From: Bacillus sp. CHD6a
Lineage (GTDB): Bacteria; Bacillota; Bacilli; Bacillales; Bacillaceae_I
Length of the DNA stretch: 64,000 bases
Direction: 5' to 3'
Assembly: GCF_001293645.1 (NCBI RefSeq)
Contig: NZ_LBMD01000016.1
Coordinates: forward strand, 60,968 to 124,967
Below the pieces are notes generated by a model, which had not been told where the DNA came from, ran no database searches, and saw only the letters and a program-made list of their open reading frames with translations. The position numbers and the translations under genes are program-made. This document shows, piece by piece, positions 36,236 to 43,421 of this stretch. Position 1 is the first letter of the stretch. The number at the start of each line of letters is the position of its first letter.

Positions 36236-37003
36236 ATGGGAGAAAAGAAAGTTGCCATCATTACCGGTGGTTCTAGTGGTATGGGGAAATATATGGCGTT
36301 GAAGTTCGCGCAAGAAGGTTATAATGTGGTCATTACCGGACGTGATCTTGATCGACTTGCGCAAGCTAAAGAAGAAATTGAAGGGCACGATGGAGAGGTC
36401 TTGACTGTGCAAATGGATGTTAGGGAGCCTGAGCATGTGGAAAGAATGGTCAAGTTGACGGATGAAGCTTTTGGAAGAATTGATGTGCTGGTCAACAATG
36501 CAGCAGGGAACTTTATTTGTCCAGCTGAAAAACTATCTGTGAATGGCTGGAAGTCCGTCATTGACATCGTCTTAAATGGAACCTTTTATTGTAGCTCTGC
36601 AGTAGGGAATTATTGGATGGAACGAAATCGTAAAGGCAGTATGATCAACATGGTTGCCACCTATGCTTGGAACGCAGGAGCGGGTGTGGTGCATTCAGCT
36701 GCGGCCAAGGCAGGAGTCCTATCCCTTACGAGAACACTTGCAGTGGAGTGGGGGACGAAATACGGAATTCGAGTGAATGCAATCGCTCCAGGTCCAATCG
36801 AAAGAACTGGTGGTGCAGACAAATTGATGCAGTCTGAGGAAGAGGCTAAAAAAGTTGCGGCCAGTGTACCATTGAAGCGTTTTGGAACACCTGAAGAAAT
36901 TGCTGAATTAGCATTTTTCCTGAGCTCTGAAAAGGCTGCATACATAAACGGAGAATGTGTAACAATGGACGGCGGCCAATGGCTCCATCCATTCCCGTTT
37001 TAA
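36236..37003 (+). CDS. fadH: 2,4-dienoyl-CoA reductase (SDR family)
   Basis: 255 residues, short-chain dehydrogenase: cofactor loop GGSSGMGKYMA (about 11-21), NNAAGNF near 88, and PGPIERTGGADKL near 184. It matches B. subtilis FadH/YkuF, the NADPH-dependent 2,4-dienoyl-CoA reductase needed for unsaturated fatty-acid oxidation. The catalytic YxxxK has the form seen in this subgroup: Ala/Ser near the lysine of SAAAKAGVLSL, without the tyrosine, as in other dienoyl-CoA reductases. Ribosome site GGGGGAGA; gene place identical to ykuF. Confidence 0.9.
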   Translation: MGEKKVAIITGGSSGMGKYMALKFAQEGYNVVITGRDLDRLAQAKEEIEGHDGEVLTVQMDVREPEHVERMVKLTDEAFGRIDVLVNNAAGNFICPAEKLSVNGWKSVIDIVLNGTFYCSSAVGNYWMERNRKGSMINMVATYAWNAGAGVVHSAAAKAGVLSLTRTLAVEWGTKYGIRVNAIAPGPIERTGGADKLMQSEEEAKKVAASVPLKRFGTPEEIAELAFFLSSEKAAYINGECVTMDGGQWLHPFPF

Positions 37004-37010
37004 TTATTAG

Positions 37011-37140
37011 TGGTTTAAACCTGTGGATAGGAGCAAAAGGCATAGACTCCTGAGGGAGATAGCGGTAGCTTGAGACCCCTCAGCAAAAAAAATGAGCATG
37101 CTCTTGGAAAGAGAAGCCATTTGCAGAAACCACCAGCTAT
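37011..37140 (+). repeat. Repeat locus F: diverged palindromic core
   Basis: A worn copy of the palindromic core: GGAGCAAAAGGCATAGACTC (37030), TGAGGGAGATAGCGGTAGC (37052) and GAAGCCATTTGCAGAAACCA (37111-37130). It lacks the CCACTGAAAAA arms. It lies between fadH and its terminator. Confidence 0.6.
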
Positions 37141-37154
37141 GTAATTTAGTTAAC

Positions 37155-37201
37155 AAAGCTCGTGTAAAGCAATTTTTTATTGCTTTACCGGGCTTTTTTT
37201 C
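37155..37201 (+). terminator. Terminator downstream of fadH
   Basis: AAAGCTCGTGTAAAGCAAT / ATTGCTTTACCGGGCTTT imperfect stem with T-rich loop, followed by T7. Confidence 0.85.
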
Positions 37202-37256
37202 ATACTTGTATACCTGTTTTGCTCATACTAAGCAGAAACACCAAGGAGGAAACCTA

Positions 37257-37829
37257 ATGAGTATCTATTACAAGTATGACTGGGACGAACAAAACAAAGA
37301 ACTGACAGTATATATAAACCCTACAGAAGCATTCTATGAGTGCTCTGTTGAATACGCTGGCAACCATGAAAAGTTATCAAAAAGAAGAAACCTGTTAGAT
37401 GCAGCAAGGAAATTAGCCTCGGATGTATTGCCAAAAGGAACGGTTGTAAACAGCTATCGGGTCAAATTCCAACAATTTCTCATAGCTGTACTGGATGAAA
37501 AGAATGGAGCTACTAGAGAACTTTTGGAAGGACAAGCTTGTGGAAGTTATCAGGTGAAACATAATGAAACGTTAAAAGATATATCACAAATGTTTTCGGT
37601 TGACGAAAATAGCCTAAAAAAGGTTAATCACCTTGAAAGTGATACCATTTTCACTGGGATGAATCTTAAAGTGCCATGCTACCTTCATACTGTGGTTACT
37701 TCAGATAGTTTGTTAAAGATAGCACAAAGATACGACATTTCACGAGAGTCAGTCCGCCAATTAAATAATTTAGATACTGATTGTTTGAAAATTGGACAAG
37801 AATTAAAAATTCCTAAAAGATTTCAATAA
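37257..37829 (+). CDS. Protein with two C-terminal LysM domains
   Basis: 190 residues. The N-terminal 95 residues are of unknown type (YYKYDWDEQNKELTVYINPTEAFYECSVE). Two LysM repeats follow (about 98-142, YQVKHNETLKDISQMFSV ... FTGMNLKVP, and 147-188, HTVVTSDSLLKIAQRYDI ... IGQELKIP). No signal peptide, so it may act in the forming spore or the mother cell like other signal-less LysM proteins. ATG 37257 sits behind GGAGGAAAC. It has no counterpart I recognise at this place in B. subtilis. Confidence 0.8.
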   Translation: MSIYYKYDWDEQNKELTVYINPTEAFYECSVEYAGNHEKLSKRRNLLDAARKLASDVLPKGTVVNSYRVKFQQFLIAVLDEKNGATRELLEGQACGSYQVKHNETLKDISQMFSVDENSLKKVNHLESDTIFTGMNLKVPCYLHTVVTSDSLLKIAQRYDISRESVRQLNNLDTDCLKIGQELKIPKRFQ

Positions 37830-37877
37830 AATATCATAGCTCGTTACTATTTCCACGTCATAATCTGCCCTATAACA

Positions 37878-37886
37878 TGATATAAT
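37878..37886 (+). promoter_or_regulatory. Extended -10 promoter of ykuI
   Basis: TGATATAAT forms an extended -10 box 31 bases before the start codon; the -35 region is weak. Confidence 0.55.
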
Positions 37887-37916
37887 CGTTCCAAACAAGA
37901 CAAAGGGGAGAACGAG

Positions 37917-39134
37917 ATGGATCCACTTGATATTATGACAAATATCGAAAAGGTCACCCCTTATTTTCAAGCAATTTTTAGTGCAGATGCCCAAGAAGTA
38001 ATTGGATATGAAGTACTAGGAAGGTTTCAGTTGGAAAACGGTGATGTGATGAGTTTAGGGTCTTTTTTTCATGACCACACAGTACCTGGCGAATACCAAC
38101 TCGAAGTAGATAAGGTATTGATCAATAAAGCTTTAACCTACTATATCGAACAAGATTGTACGTTAAAATTATTCTTCAATCAAAACGCAAACCTTCTTTT
38201 GGAAGACCAAGGTGAATCATTGCTAGAACTTTTTCTGTCATATGCTCCAAAAGGATTAAGGTTAGAAAATATTGTAATTGAAATAGACGAACATTCTTCT
38301 AAAGAAGGAGAAGAATATCTTCAGCACCTCTTTAATTACTATAGAACCTATGGTATACAACTTTCCGTGGCTAATATCGGGGACACTGGTACAAACATGG
38401 ACCGAATTGGACGCTTGAACCCGAATATACTAAAAGTTAATCTAGAAATTCTTCGTCAATCACATGAAGTGGCAGCTCATCAAGATATCTTACACTCTTT
38501 ATCTATTTTATCAAGGAAAATAGGAGCTGCATTAATGTATGAGAACATGGAAGCTTCTTTTCAATTGCAATATGCTTGGAGAAATGGTGGAAGGTTTTAT
38601 CAAGGTTACTATCTACATAAACCTGGTCCGGTTTTTATTGACATCAACCATTCCAAAAAAATGCTTGTTGAGAAGTTCCAACAATTTATTCGTTATGAAA
38701 AAAGAAAACTACAAGCTATTCATCAGTTTACAGGAATGCTCCAAACTAGACTTCACCCACTCCTTTTAAAAGGGCATAATCTAAAAGATTATGATGACTG
38801 GCTTCACTCGATAGCGGAGGAACTGGACAATATTAGCTTCCGTATGTATATATGTGACGAAAATGGATTCCAGCTTTCTCCCAATCTTTTAAGAGAGAAT
38901 GGAAAGTGGAAAGCAGACAGTCAATATAGAGGGAAGAATTGGAGTTGGAGACCTTACTTTCTCGAACATATTATGAAAATGAGTATGGAGAAAAAAGGAA
39001 TTATATCGGACTTGTACAGTGATATTGAATCAGGTCAAAGTGTTCGAACTTATTCTTGTCTTATTACAAAAAACCGCTTCCTTTATGTCGATATTTCTTA
39101 TGAGTATTTATATGAAAACCAGGATCTTCTATAA
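37917..39134 (+). CDS. ykuI: EAL-domain protein YkuI, probably catalytically impaired
   Basis: 405 residues: EAL domain (about 10-245) and a PAS-like C-terminal domain (about 255-405), as in B. subtilis YkuI, whose structure binds c-di-GMP. The EAL triplet reads EVL (YEVLGR), as in YkuI. The stretch matching the DDFGTG metal loop reads ANIGDTG, so the first aspartate pair is lost. A c-di-GMP receptor role, or one needing partners, is more likely than hydrolysis. ATG 37917 follows AAAGGGGAG. Confidence 0.9.
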   Translation: MDPLDIMTNIEKVTPYFQAIFSADAQEVIGYEVLGRFQLENGDVMSLGSFFHDHTVPGEYQLEVDKVLINKALTYYIEQDCTLKLFFNQNANLLLEDQGESLLELFLSYAPKGLRLENIVIEIDEHSSKEGEEYLQHLFNYYRTYGIQLSVANIGDTGTNMDRIGRLNPNILKVNLEILRQSHEVAAHQDILHSLSILSRKIGAALMYENMEASFQLQYAWRNGGRFYQGYYLHKPGPVFIDINHSKKMLVEKFQQFIRYEKRKLQAIHQFTGMLQTRLHPLLLKGHNLKDYDDWLHSIAEELDNISFRMYICDENGFQLSPNLLRENGKWKADSQYRGKNWSWRPYFLEHIMKMSMEKKGIISDLYSDIESGQSVRTYSCLITKNRFLYVDISYEYLYENQDLL

Positions 39135-39199
39135 GCAGTGTATAGAAATTATCCGTTTGTTTACCTTAAGAGTATAGTTTGTTCGGTGAGGTGATTAAA

Positions 39200-39439
39200 A
39201 TGGGTTCTTTTGACTTTATTTTGGCTATTTTAGCATTAGTTATTGTTGCTGGCGCTATGGTATACACGTATAGGTTAGGGCGTCAGGAAAGTACTCAGGC
39301 AACAACCCAGGATTCTTCCATTAGTGAAAAAGTTCAAGATCATTATGTAATGAAAAATCCTGTTTTTGTAGCCTTATTAATAGCGACAGTATTAATATTG
39401 TTGTATATCGTATATGTTGCACTTAATTCTAATTGGTAG
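39200..39439 (+). CDS. Small membrane protein with two helices
   Basis: 79 residues: helix at about 3-24 (FDFILAILALVIVAGAMVYTY), a polar middle of about 30 residues, and a second helix (about 54-75, PVFVALLIATVLILLYIVYVAL). Function unknown. ATG 39200 is preceded by GGTGAGGTGA. A strong terminator follows, and it stands behind ykuI on the same strand. Confidence 0.72.
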   Translation: MGSFDFILAILALVIVAGAMVYTYRLGRQESTQATTQDSSISEKVQDHYVMKNPVFVALLIATVLILLYIVYVALNSNW

Positions 39440-39447
39440 TAGTGGGG

Positions 39448-39476
39448 AACCCTTACAAAAATTGTAAGGGTTTTTT
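39448..39476 (+). terminator. Intrinsic terminator
   Basis: AACCCTTACAA / TTGTAAGGGTT stem followed by T run. Confidence 0.92.
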
Positions 39477-39619
39477 GTGTTTGCAGATGGGGCAGAAGGG
39501 TAGAGGTAGAGAAAGTGAATAATTTGTCAGTTTTCAACGTAATTTTTCGAACGGTTACAAACCCTTGTCCGCTCTGTTCTTGATACAATTAGATCACATC
39601 ATCTGAGGAGGAGAATGGA

Positions 39620-40300
39620 TTGCTTAAAAATATGACAGGAATTTTTGCCCTTATAACCATCATTATTTTCGGCTCAAGCAATGCTAGTGCAGAACAATCG
39701 CCTGAAGATTACGAAGTATATTCCTATTTGAATGATGCCTTTCAATCACAGGTTTCATTGGGAGAAAAACACCATTCCTTAGAGGAAATCAATCAGCTAC
39801 TAGATCCTTACTTTACAAAAGAGTATCAACAATCTTTTCTTAAAGAGCATTTATTTAAAGAAGAAGCAGGTTATATAACATACGGTACTGATTTTCCTGC
39901 ATATTACATTCCTTTCTTTAGCTATGATGAAGAAACAAGAGTGATAAGTGAGCAAGATGGAGAGTTTATTGTTTATGAATTTTTTGCGTCAGAAGAGGAT
40001 ATGCCAAGCCTTTATGATGATCACTATGAGTATGTAAAAATAAAAGAAACATCCTCTGGCTGGAAAGTGACAGACTATGGTTTTGAATATGAGACTCCAG
40101 AATTTGTGAAAAGCAATGAAGAGGAACAAGAAGCAAATATAGTCAAAACATTCTCCAAAGCAAATGTTAGTATAAACAATACTTATACCATTGGAATGTT
40201 AGCAAATCCTTTTTTTCATTCCTTCCCAAATACCATATCGATGATGGTTTCTCATTTATTTCATGCTTTTAATAAAGATAGCTTCCTCGTAACAAGGTGA
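39620..40300 (+). CDS. Secreted DUF3993-like protein
   Basis: 226 residues: signal peptide (about 1-24, ending SNASA-E), then an acidic domain beginning DYEVYSYLNDAFQSQVSLGEKHHSLEEINQLLDPYFTKEYQQSFLKEHLF and containing EFFASEEDMPSLYDDHYEYVKIKETSSGWKVTDYGFEYE. This matches my memory of DUF3993 proteins of bacilli; function unknown. TTG at 39620 is the likely start, 6 bases after GAGGAGGAG; the ATG four codons later is too far from it. Confidence 0.75.
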   Translation: MLKNMTGIFALITIIIFGSSNASAEQSPEDYEVYSYLNDAFQSQVSLGEKHHSLEEINQLLDPYFTKEYQQSFLKEHLFKEEAGYITYGTDFPAYYIPFFSYDEETRVISEQDGEFIVYEFFASEEDMPSLYDDHYEYVKIKETSSGWKVTDYGFEYETPEFVKSNEEEQEANIVKTFSKANVSINNTYTIGMLANPFFHSFPNTISMMVSHLFHAFNKDSFLVTR

Positions 40301-40305
40301 CATAC

Positions 40306-40337
40306 AAAAAAAGAGCGTAATCGCACGCTCTTTTTTT
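40306..40337. terminator. Bidirectional terminator
   Basis: AAAAAAAGAGCGT / ACGCTCTTTTTTT stem between convergent genes. Confidence 0.92.
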
Positions 40338-40415
40338 AGTGAAAGCAAATAAAAAGCTTTCTTCTATCATCTTATTAGTGGTATGATGTATTCTCTTGCA
40401 AAATCACTTTCGAGA

Positions 40416-40652
40416 CTATTCCGTAATGCCTAATAAACTTTGCAGCTTTGACAGGTCAAATCCTTTTACAACCTGCTCATCGACTGTTACAGTAGGAGTG
40501 GAATATGACTGTAGATCATGTACTAAATAATCTCTTGCTTGTAGATCCTCAGAGATGTCAATCACCTTATAGGAGATATTATGGTGTGTTAAGAATTGTT
40601 TGACCACCTGACAAGGGGGACAATCAGGTTGAGTGTAGACGGTTATTTTCAT
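40416..40652 (-). CDS. Glutaredoxin-like protein
   Basis: 78 residues, one thioredoxin fold of the glutaredoxin/NrdH type: MKITVYTQPDCPPCQVVKQFL with redox-active CPPC (about 10-13), the cis-proline stretch YSTPTVTVD (about 50-58) and VVKGFDLSKL. A thiol-disulfide carrier, probably for ribonucleotide reductase or small protein disulfides. Start 40652 follows GAGGAGC with 7-base spacing; an upstream in-frame ATG has no site. Divergent from ykuJ. Confidence 0.88.
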   Translation of the reverse strand: MKITVYTQPDCPPCQVVKQFLTHHNISYKVIDISEDLQARDYLVHDLQSYSTPTVTVDEQVVKGFDLSKLQSLLGITE

Positions 40653-40866
40653 GGATACAGCTCCTCGTAAGAAAAATTTCACAACTTCGCATGTTTTATT
40701 CGTCATTTTAGACTACAATAAAAGGGAAGTTATGTACGAACACTATAATATTAATATTCCTACCTTTATTTTACCGGATATTGAAAGGTTTTGTACAAAA
40801 ATACGAATGGCCTTCCAAAACAAGGTGAATGATATAGGTAGGAAGGAATAGAAGGAGAGTTGTTAC

Positions 40867-41106
40867 ATGTCACTATTAGTAGGGATTGTAAAAAGATTAA
40901 ATGATTTAAAAGAAACATCAGAAGCTGGAAATGAACCAGCACAACGCTTTTTCGAAGTAAATGGAGAAAAAGTGTGCAGCGTGAAGTTCTTTGATAAGAC
41001 CAATACATATGAATTGGAAGTATTCCTAAAAGGGGAAAACCCTAAAACGTATCAATTTGACAATATCGATATGATTGCCATTGAAATATTTGACCTGATC
41101 CACTAA
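40867..41106 (+). CDS. ykuJ: YkuJ family protein
   Basis: 79 residues, the YkuJ family of small dimeric proteins with unknown function: FFEVNGEKVCSVKFFDKTNTYELEVF and YQFDNIDMIAIEIFDLI match B. subtilis YkuJ along the whole length. Ribosome site AGAAGGAGAG. It heads a chain of small conserved genes (YueI-like, zinc ribbon, ykuK, abbA). Confidence 0.92.
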   Translation: MSLLVGIVKRLNDLKETSEAGNEPAQRFFEVNGEKVCSVKFFDKTNTYELEVFLKGENPKTYQFDNIDMIAIEIFDLIH

Positions 41107-41148
41107 GAAGTACAGGGAAACCTGAATTTCATGATGGAGGGATCTAAG

Positions 41149-41535
41149 ATGGGTAAAAACATTGATGATTATATAGATAGAGGGTTAAAGGGAACACCTG
41201 AAACAAAGCCAAGCGAGAGAAGGGAATACCTCTCTCAGCTCCGCGAACGGATTATTCTTGCATTAACAAACGGTCAAGTGATCCAAAAGAAACCTTATAA
41301 ACCTATTTCGGATTTGATGAAGATGTACCCTTCTTCTAAACTTTATCTGGACGGAGATCTGGATTATATGCATCTTTCTAAATATATCCGGATTGCTAAT
41401 GAAAACAATATCCCATTTACTATTGTCGACGATAAAGCATCTACAACCAACATTGGTTTAGTGCTTGCAAATCCAACAGCAATTGATAAAGATGATATTT
41501 TTGTTTCTAAGGAAGATTTTCAACGTCATTTATAG
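41149..41535 (+). CDS. YueI family (DUF1694) protein
   Basis: 128 residues; the DUF1694 family represented by B. subtilis YueI: IDDYIDRGLKGTPETKPSERREYLSQLRERI, then the block DLMKMYPSSKLYLDGDLDYMHLSKYIRIANENNIPFTIVDD. Function unknown; the fold is related to ribosomal protein L7Ae-like sheets according to family models. ATG 41149 has GGAGGGATC upstream, while the ATG at 41131 lies before that site. It is co-directional with ykuJ, a gap of 42 bases. Confidence 0.82.
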   Translation: MGKNIDDYIDRGLKGTPETKPSERREYLSQLRERIILALTNGQVIQKKPYKPISDLMKMYPSSKLYLDGDLDYMHLSKYIRIANENNIPFTIVDDKASTTNIGLVLANPTAIDKDDIFVSKEDFQRHL

Positions 41536-41549
41536 TAGGAGTGGTTTAC

Positions 41550-41693
41550 ATGATGCCAACGGTTCACTGTCCTAAGTGCAATCGCGAAGAAGAAATGGAT
41601 AAAGTACTTACTGCCCATTCAAATCAAAATGTCATGTATCGATGCCCACATTGTGCGTATTCGAAGTCACAAATCCAAACAAGTAAAGGTTAA
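41550..41693 (+). CDS. Small zinc-ribbon protein (47 residues)
   Basis: 47 residues too short for common cut-offs: MMPTVHCPKC ... MYRCPHCAYSKSQ. Two CPxC pairs 26 residues apart form a rubredoxin-knuckle zinc ribbon. AGGAGTGG lies 8 bases before the ATG, only 14 bases after the YueI-like stop, and an intrinsic terminator follows at once, all arguing for a real gene. Function unknown; it may bind nucleic acid or protein. Confidence 0.8.
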   Translation: MMPTVHCPKCNREEEMDKVLTAHSNQNVMYRCPHCAYSKSQIQTSKG

Positions 41694-41724
41694 CCAGGCT
41701 GTTCATTCTCAGCCTGGTTTTTTT
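41692..41724 (+). terminator. Intrinsic terminator after the zinc-ribbon gene
   Basis: AACCAGGCT / AGCCTGGTT stem with 10-base loop and T7; it overlaps the stop codon. Confidence 0.9.
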
Positions 41725-41757
41725 ATGCCGTTTGTCCATATTACAACTGAAAAATCA

Positions 41758-41786
41758 TTGAAAATCACGTATAAATTTTTGATAAT
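41758..41786 (+). promoter_or_regulatory. Probable ykuK-abbA promoter
   Basis: TTGAAA (41758-41763), 17-base spacer, GATAAT (41781-41786), leaving a leader of about 110 bases. Confidence 0.5.
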
Positions 41787-41903
41787 CGCGACAATAATGT
41801 AGATATATTTGTCATCCAAACCGTTAAACGTAAGAAAACACTACTTTTTTTGGAGAAAGGAACATATAAGTATAAGGGAAAGTACGGAAAAGGAAGTGGA
41901 TAA

Positions 41904-42422
41904 ATGGATAACCCCAGCAAGTTTATAAATATTACCCACGGCTACCTTACTTTTGAACAAGCTTATGAAAAAATCCTTTTGTTTATCCAAAAAGACGTGA
42001 GAGCCCCATACTTACTATCGATTGGAACAGATTCACATGTTTATCAACAAGAGACCAAATTCATGACAGCAGTCCACCTGCATCGCGTTGGTAAGGGAGC
42101 ATGGGGTTGTGTAAGGCCATACATCGTAAATAGAGCCATTAGAAGCCTGCATGAAAAAATTTCGCTTGAAACTGCATTAAGTCAAGAAATTGCGATGTTA
42201 TTTACAATGGAAAAATTAGAAAAGATACAAAATCTGTTGCTGCCGCACTTGGAGCATGGAGCGGATTTCCATTTTGAAATTCATCTCGATATTGGACAAA
42301 ATGGTGCTACAAAAGATTTCATACAGGAAATGACAGGTCGGATTACAGCCATGGGTTTGGATGCCAAAATAAAGCCGGATGCATACACTGCCTTCTGTTA
42401 TGCAAACCGATATACAAAGTAA
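41904..42422 (+). CDS. ykuK: YkuK family (DUF458, RNase H-like) protein
   Basis: 172 residues of the DUF458/YkuK family, which has an RNase H-like fold: FINITHGYLTFEQAYEKILLFI, LLSIGTDSHVYQQETKFMTAVHLHRVGKGAWGCVRP and FEIHLDIGQNGATKDFIQEMTGRI. The acidic residues in GTDSH, HLDIG and KPDAY would be the active-site candidates. Activity unproven. Same neighbours as in B. subtilis. Confidence 0.9.
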   Translation: MDNPSKFINITHGYLTFEQAYEKILLFIQKDVRAPYLLSIGTDSHVYQQETKFMTAVHLHRVGKGAWGCVRPYIVNRAIRSLHEKISLETALSQEIAMLFTMEKLEKIQNLLLPHLEHGADFHFEIHLDIGQNGATKDFIQEMTGRITAMGLDAKIKPDAYTAFCYANRYTK

Positions 42423-42454
42423 AACCAATAATGGAAAGGATGGAGCATGTTGCA

Positions 42455-42625
42455 ATGGTGACTTTAACTCAAGAAGAAAAAGATCTGTTGGTAACCTTAT
42501 TAATATCAACTGATGTAGCCAAGGAATTGGTAATCAGTGAAATAAATGATATAGAGGTCGGGGAAAAAGAACTTGAGAAAATAACATATCAGAAACTGAT
42601 AGAATTGTATGACAAAATCTCCTAG
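42455..42625 (+). CDS. abbA: Probable AbrB antirepressor AbbA
   Basis: 56 residues: LTQEEKDLLVTLLISTDVAKELVISEINDIEVGEKELEKITYQKLIELYDKI, an all-helical acidic protein. Size, helical pattern and place between ykuK and ykuL match B. subtilis AbbA (YkzF), which binds the AbrB DNA-binding domain and blocks it, a Spo0A-dependent step in leaving growth phase. ATG 42455 is chosen as GGATGGAG lies 9 bases upstream; ATGs at 42431 and 42440 have no site. Assignment rests on position plus family look. Confidence 0.68.
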   Translation: MVTLTQEEKDLLVTLLISTDVAKELVISEINDIEVGEKELEKITYQKLIELYDKIS

Positions 42626-42642
42626 TGATTTTCTCCCTGTAG

Positions 42643-42667
42643 CTGCCTAAATAAGGCAGTTTTTTTG
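42643..42667 (+). terminator. Intrinsic terminator after abbA
   Basis: CTGCCT / AGGCAG stem with a 5-base loop and T8. Confidence 0.88.
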
Positions 42668-42700
42668 TTTTTCTTTTAAATTTTCCTGTCATAAGTCTAT

Positions 42701-42711
42701 TTTTGTCGAAG
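42701..42711 (+). promoter_or_regulatory. Possible Spo0A box upstream of darB
   Basis: TTTTGTCGAAG fits the Spo0A box core TGTCGAA with its T-rich lead, 125 bases before darB. Confidence 0.4.
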
Positions 42712-42835
42712 AAAGATAAGCATTTTATTGAGGATAAAATTCGAGTCCAAGTTATATTTGTGCTACAATGATAATGGTCAATTACACAAAGTGGCATATA
42801 GTATTAGAGAGTAAATAAAGAGAGGAAGAACATTT

Positions 42836-43297
42836 ATGATCAGCCTCCAAAGTAGTAAAGTATTAGGAGCAACTATCAAAGATTTAATTATTCCTGCCGA
42901 ACGTGTGGCACATGTACAAGTAAAAAACAATTTGGAACACGCATTATTGGTTTTGACTAAAACAGGTTATACAGCTGTACCTGTTCTTGATCCTAAATAT
43001 AGGTTGCATGGTCTGGTCAGCACTACCCATATTATGGATTCTATCCTTGGTTTAGAGCGAATTGAATTTGATAAACTGGAACATATGATTGTTGAAGAGG
43101 TAATGAATAAAGAGCTACCTTGTTTAAATGTTACGGACACAGTGGAGAAGGGTTTGGAGTTGTTAGTGGACCATCCTTTTGTTTGTGTGCAAGATGAAGA
43201 CGATGTTTTTGAAGGTATCCTCACACGCCGTACAATCCTAGACAGATTAAATACACATTTTCAAACGAATGAAACGGAAAAAGACCTGGAAGCATAG
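42836..43297 (+). CDS. darB: CBS-domain c-di-AMP receptor DarB
   Basis: 153 residues with two CBS domains (about 12-70 and 80-140). It corresponds to B. subtilis YkuL/DarB and Listeria CbpB. These bind c-di-AMP and in the free form stimulate the (p)ppGpp synthetase Rel and pyruvate carboxylase. Sequence agreement includes LIIPAERVAHVQVKNNLEHALLVLTKTGYTAVPVLD and GILTRRTILDRLN. Ribosome site GAGAGGAAG. Its neighbour ktrC 15 kb on encodes another known c-di-AMP target class. Confidence 0.9.
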   Translation: MISLQSSKVLGATIKDLIIPAERVAHVQVKNNLEHALLVLTKTGYTAVPVLDPKYRLHGLVSTTHIMDSILGLERIEFDKLEHMIVEEVMNKELPCLNVTDTVEKGLELLVDHPFVCVQDEDDVFEGILTRRTILDRLNTHFQTNETEKDLEA

Positions 43298-43322
43298 GGT
43301 CTTTTTTTATTACAGTTGAAGG

Positions 43323-43350
43323 TTGCATTAAATGTGTTAAAGGGTACAAT
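43323..43350 (+). promoter_or_regulatory. Promoter of the MFS transporter gene
   Basis: TTGCAT (43323-43328), 16-base spacer, TACAAT (43345-43350). Confidence 0.55.
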
Positions 43351-43421
43351 TTACATAGAGTGACGAAATAAATCTATTTAAGAGAAATTCTAGTGCCATT
43401 CATAGGAGAGAAGGGAAAGAC

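Noticed and set aside
40651..40851. 66-codon plus-strand frame between the glutaredoxin gene and ykuJ
   Set aside because: It begins inside the glutaredoxin start region on the opposite strand, with no ribosome site; this is the promoter region of ykuJ.
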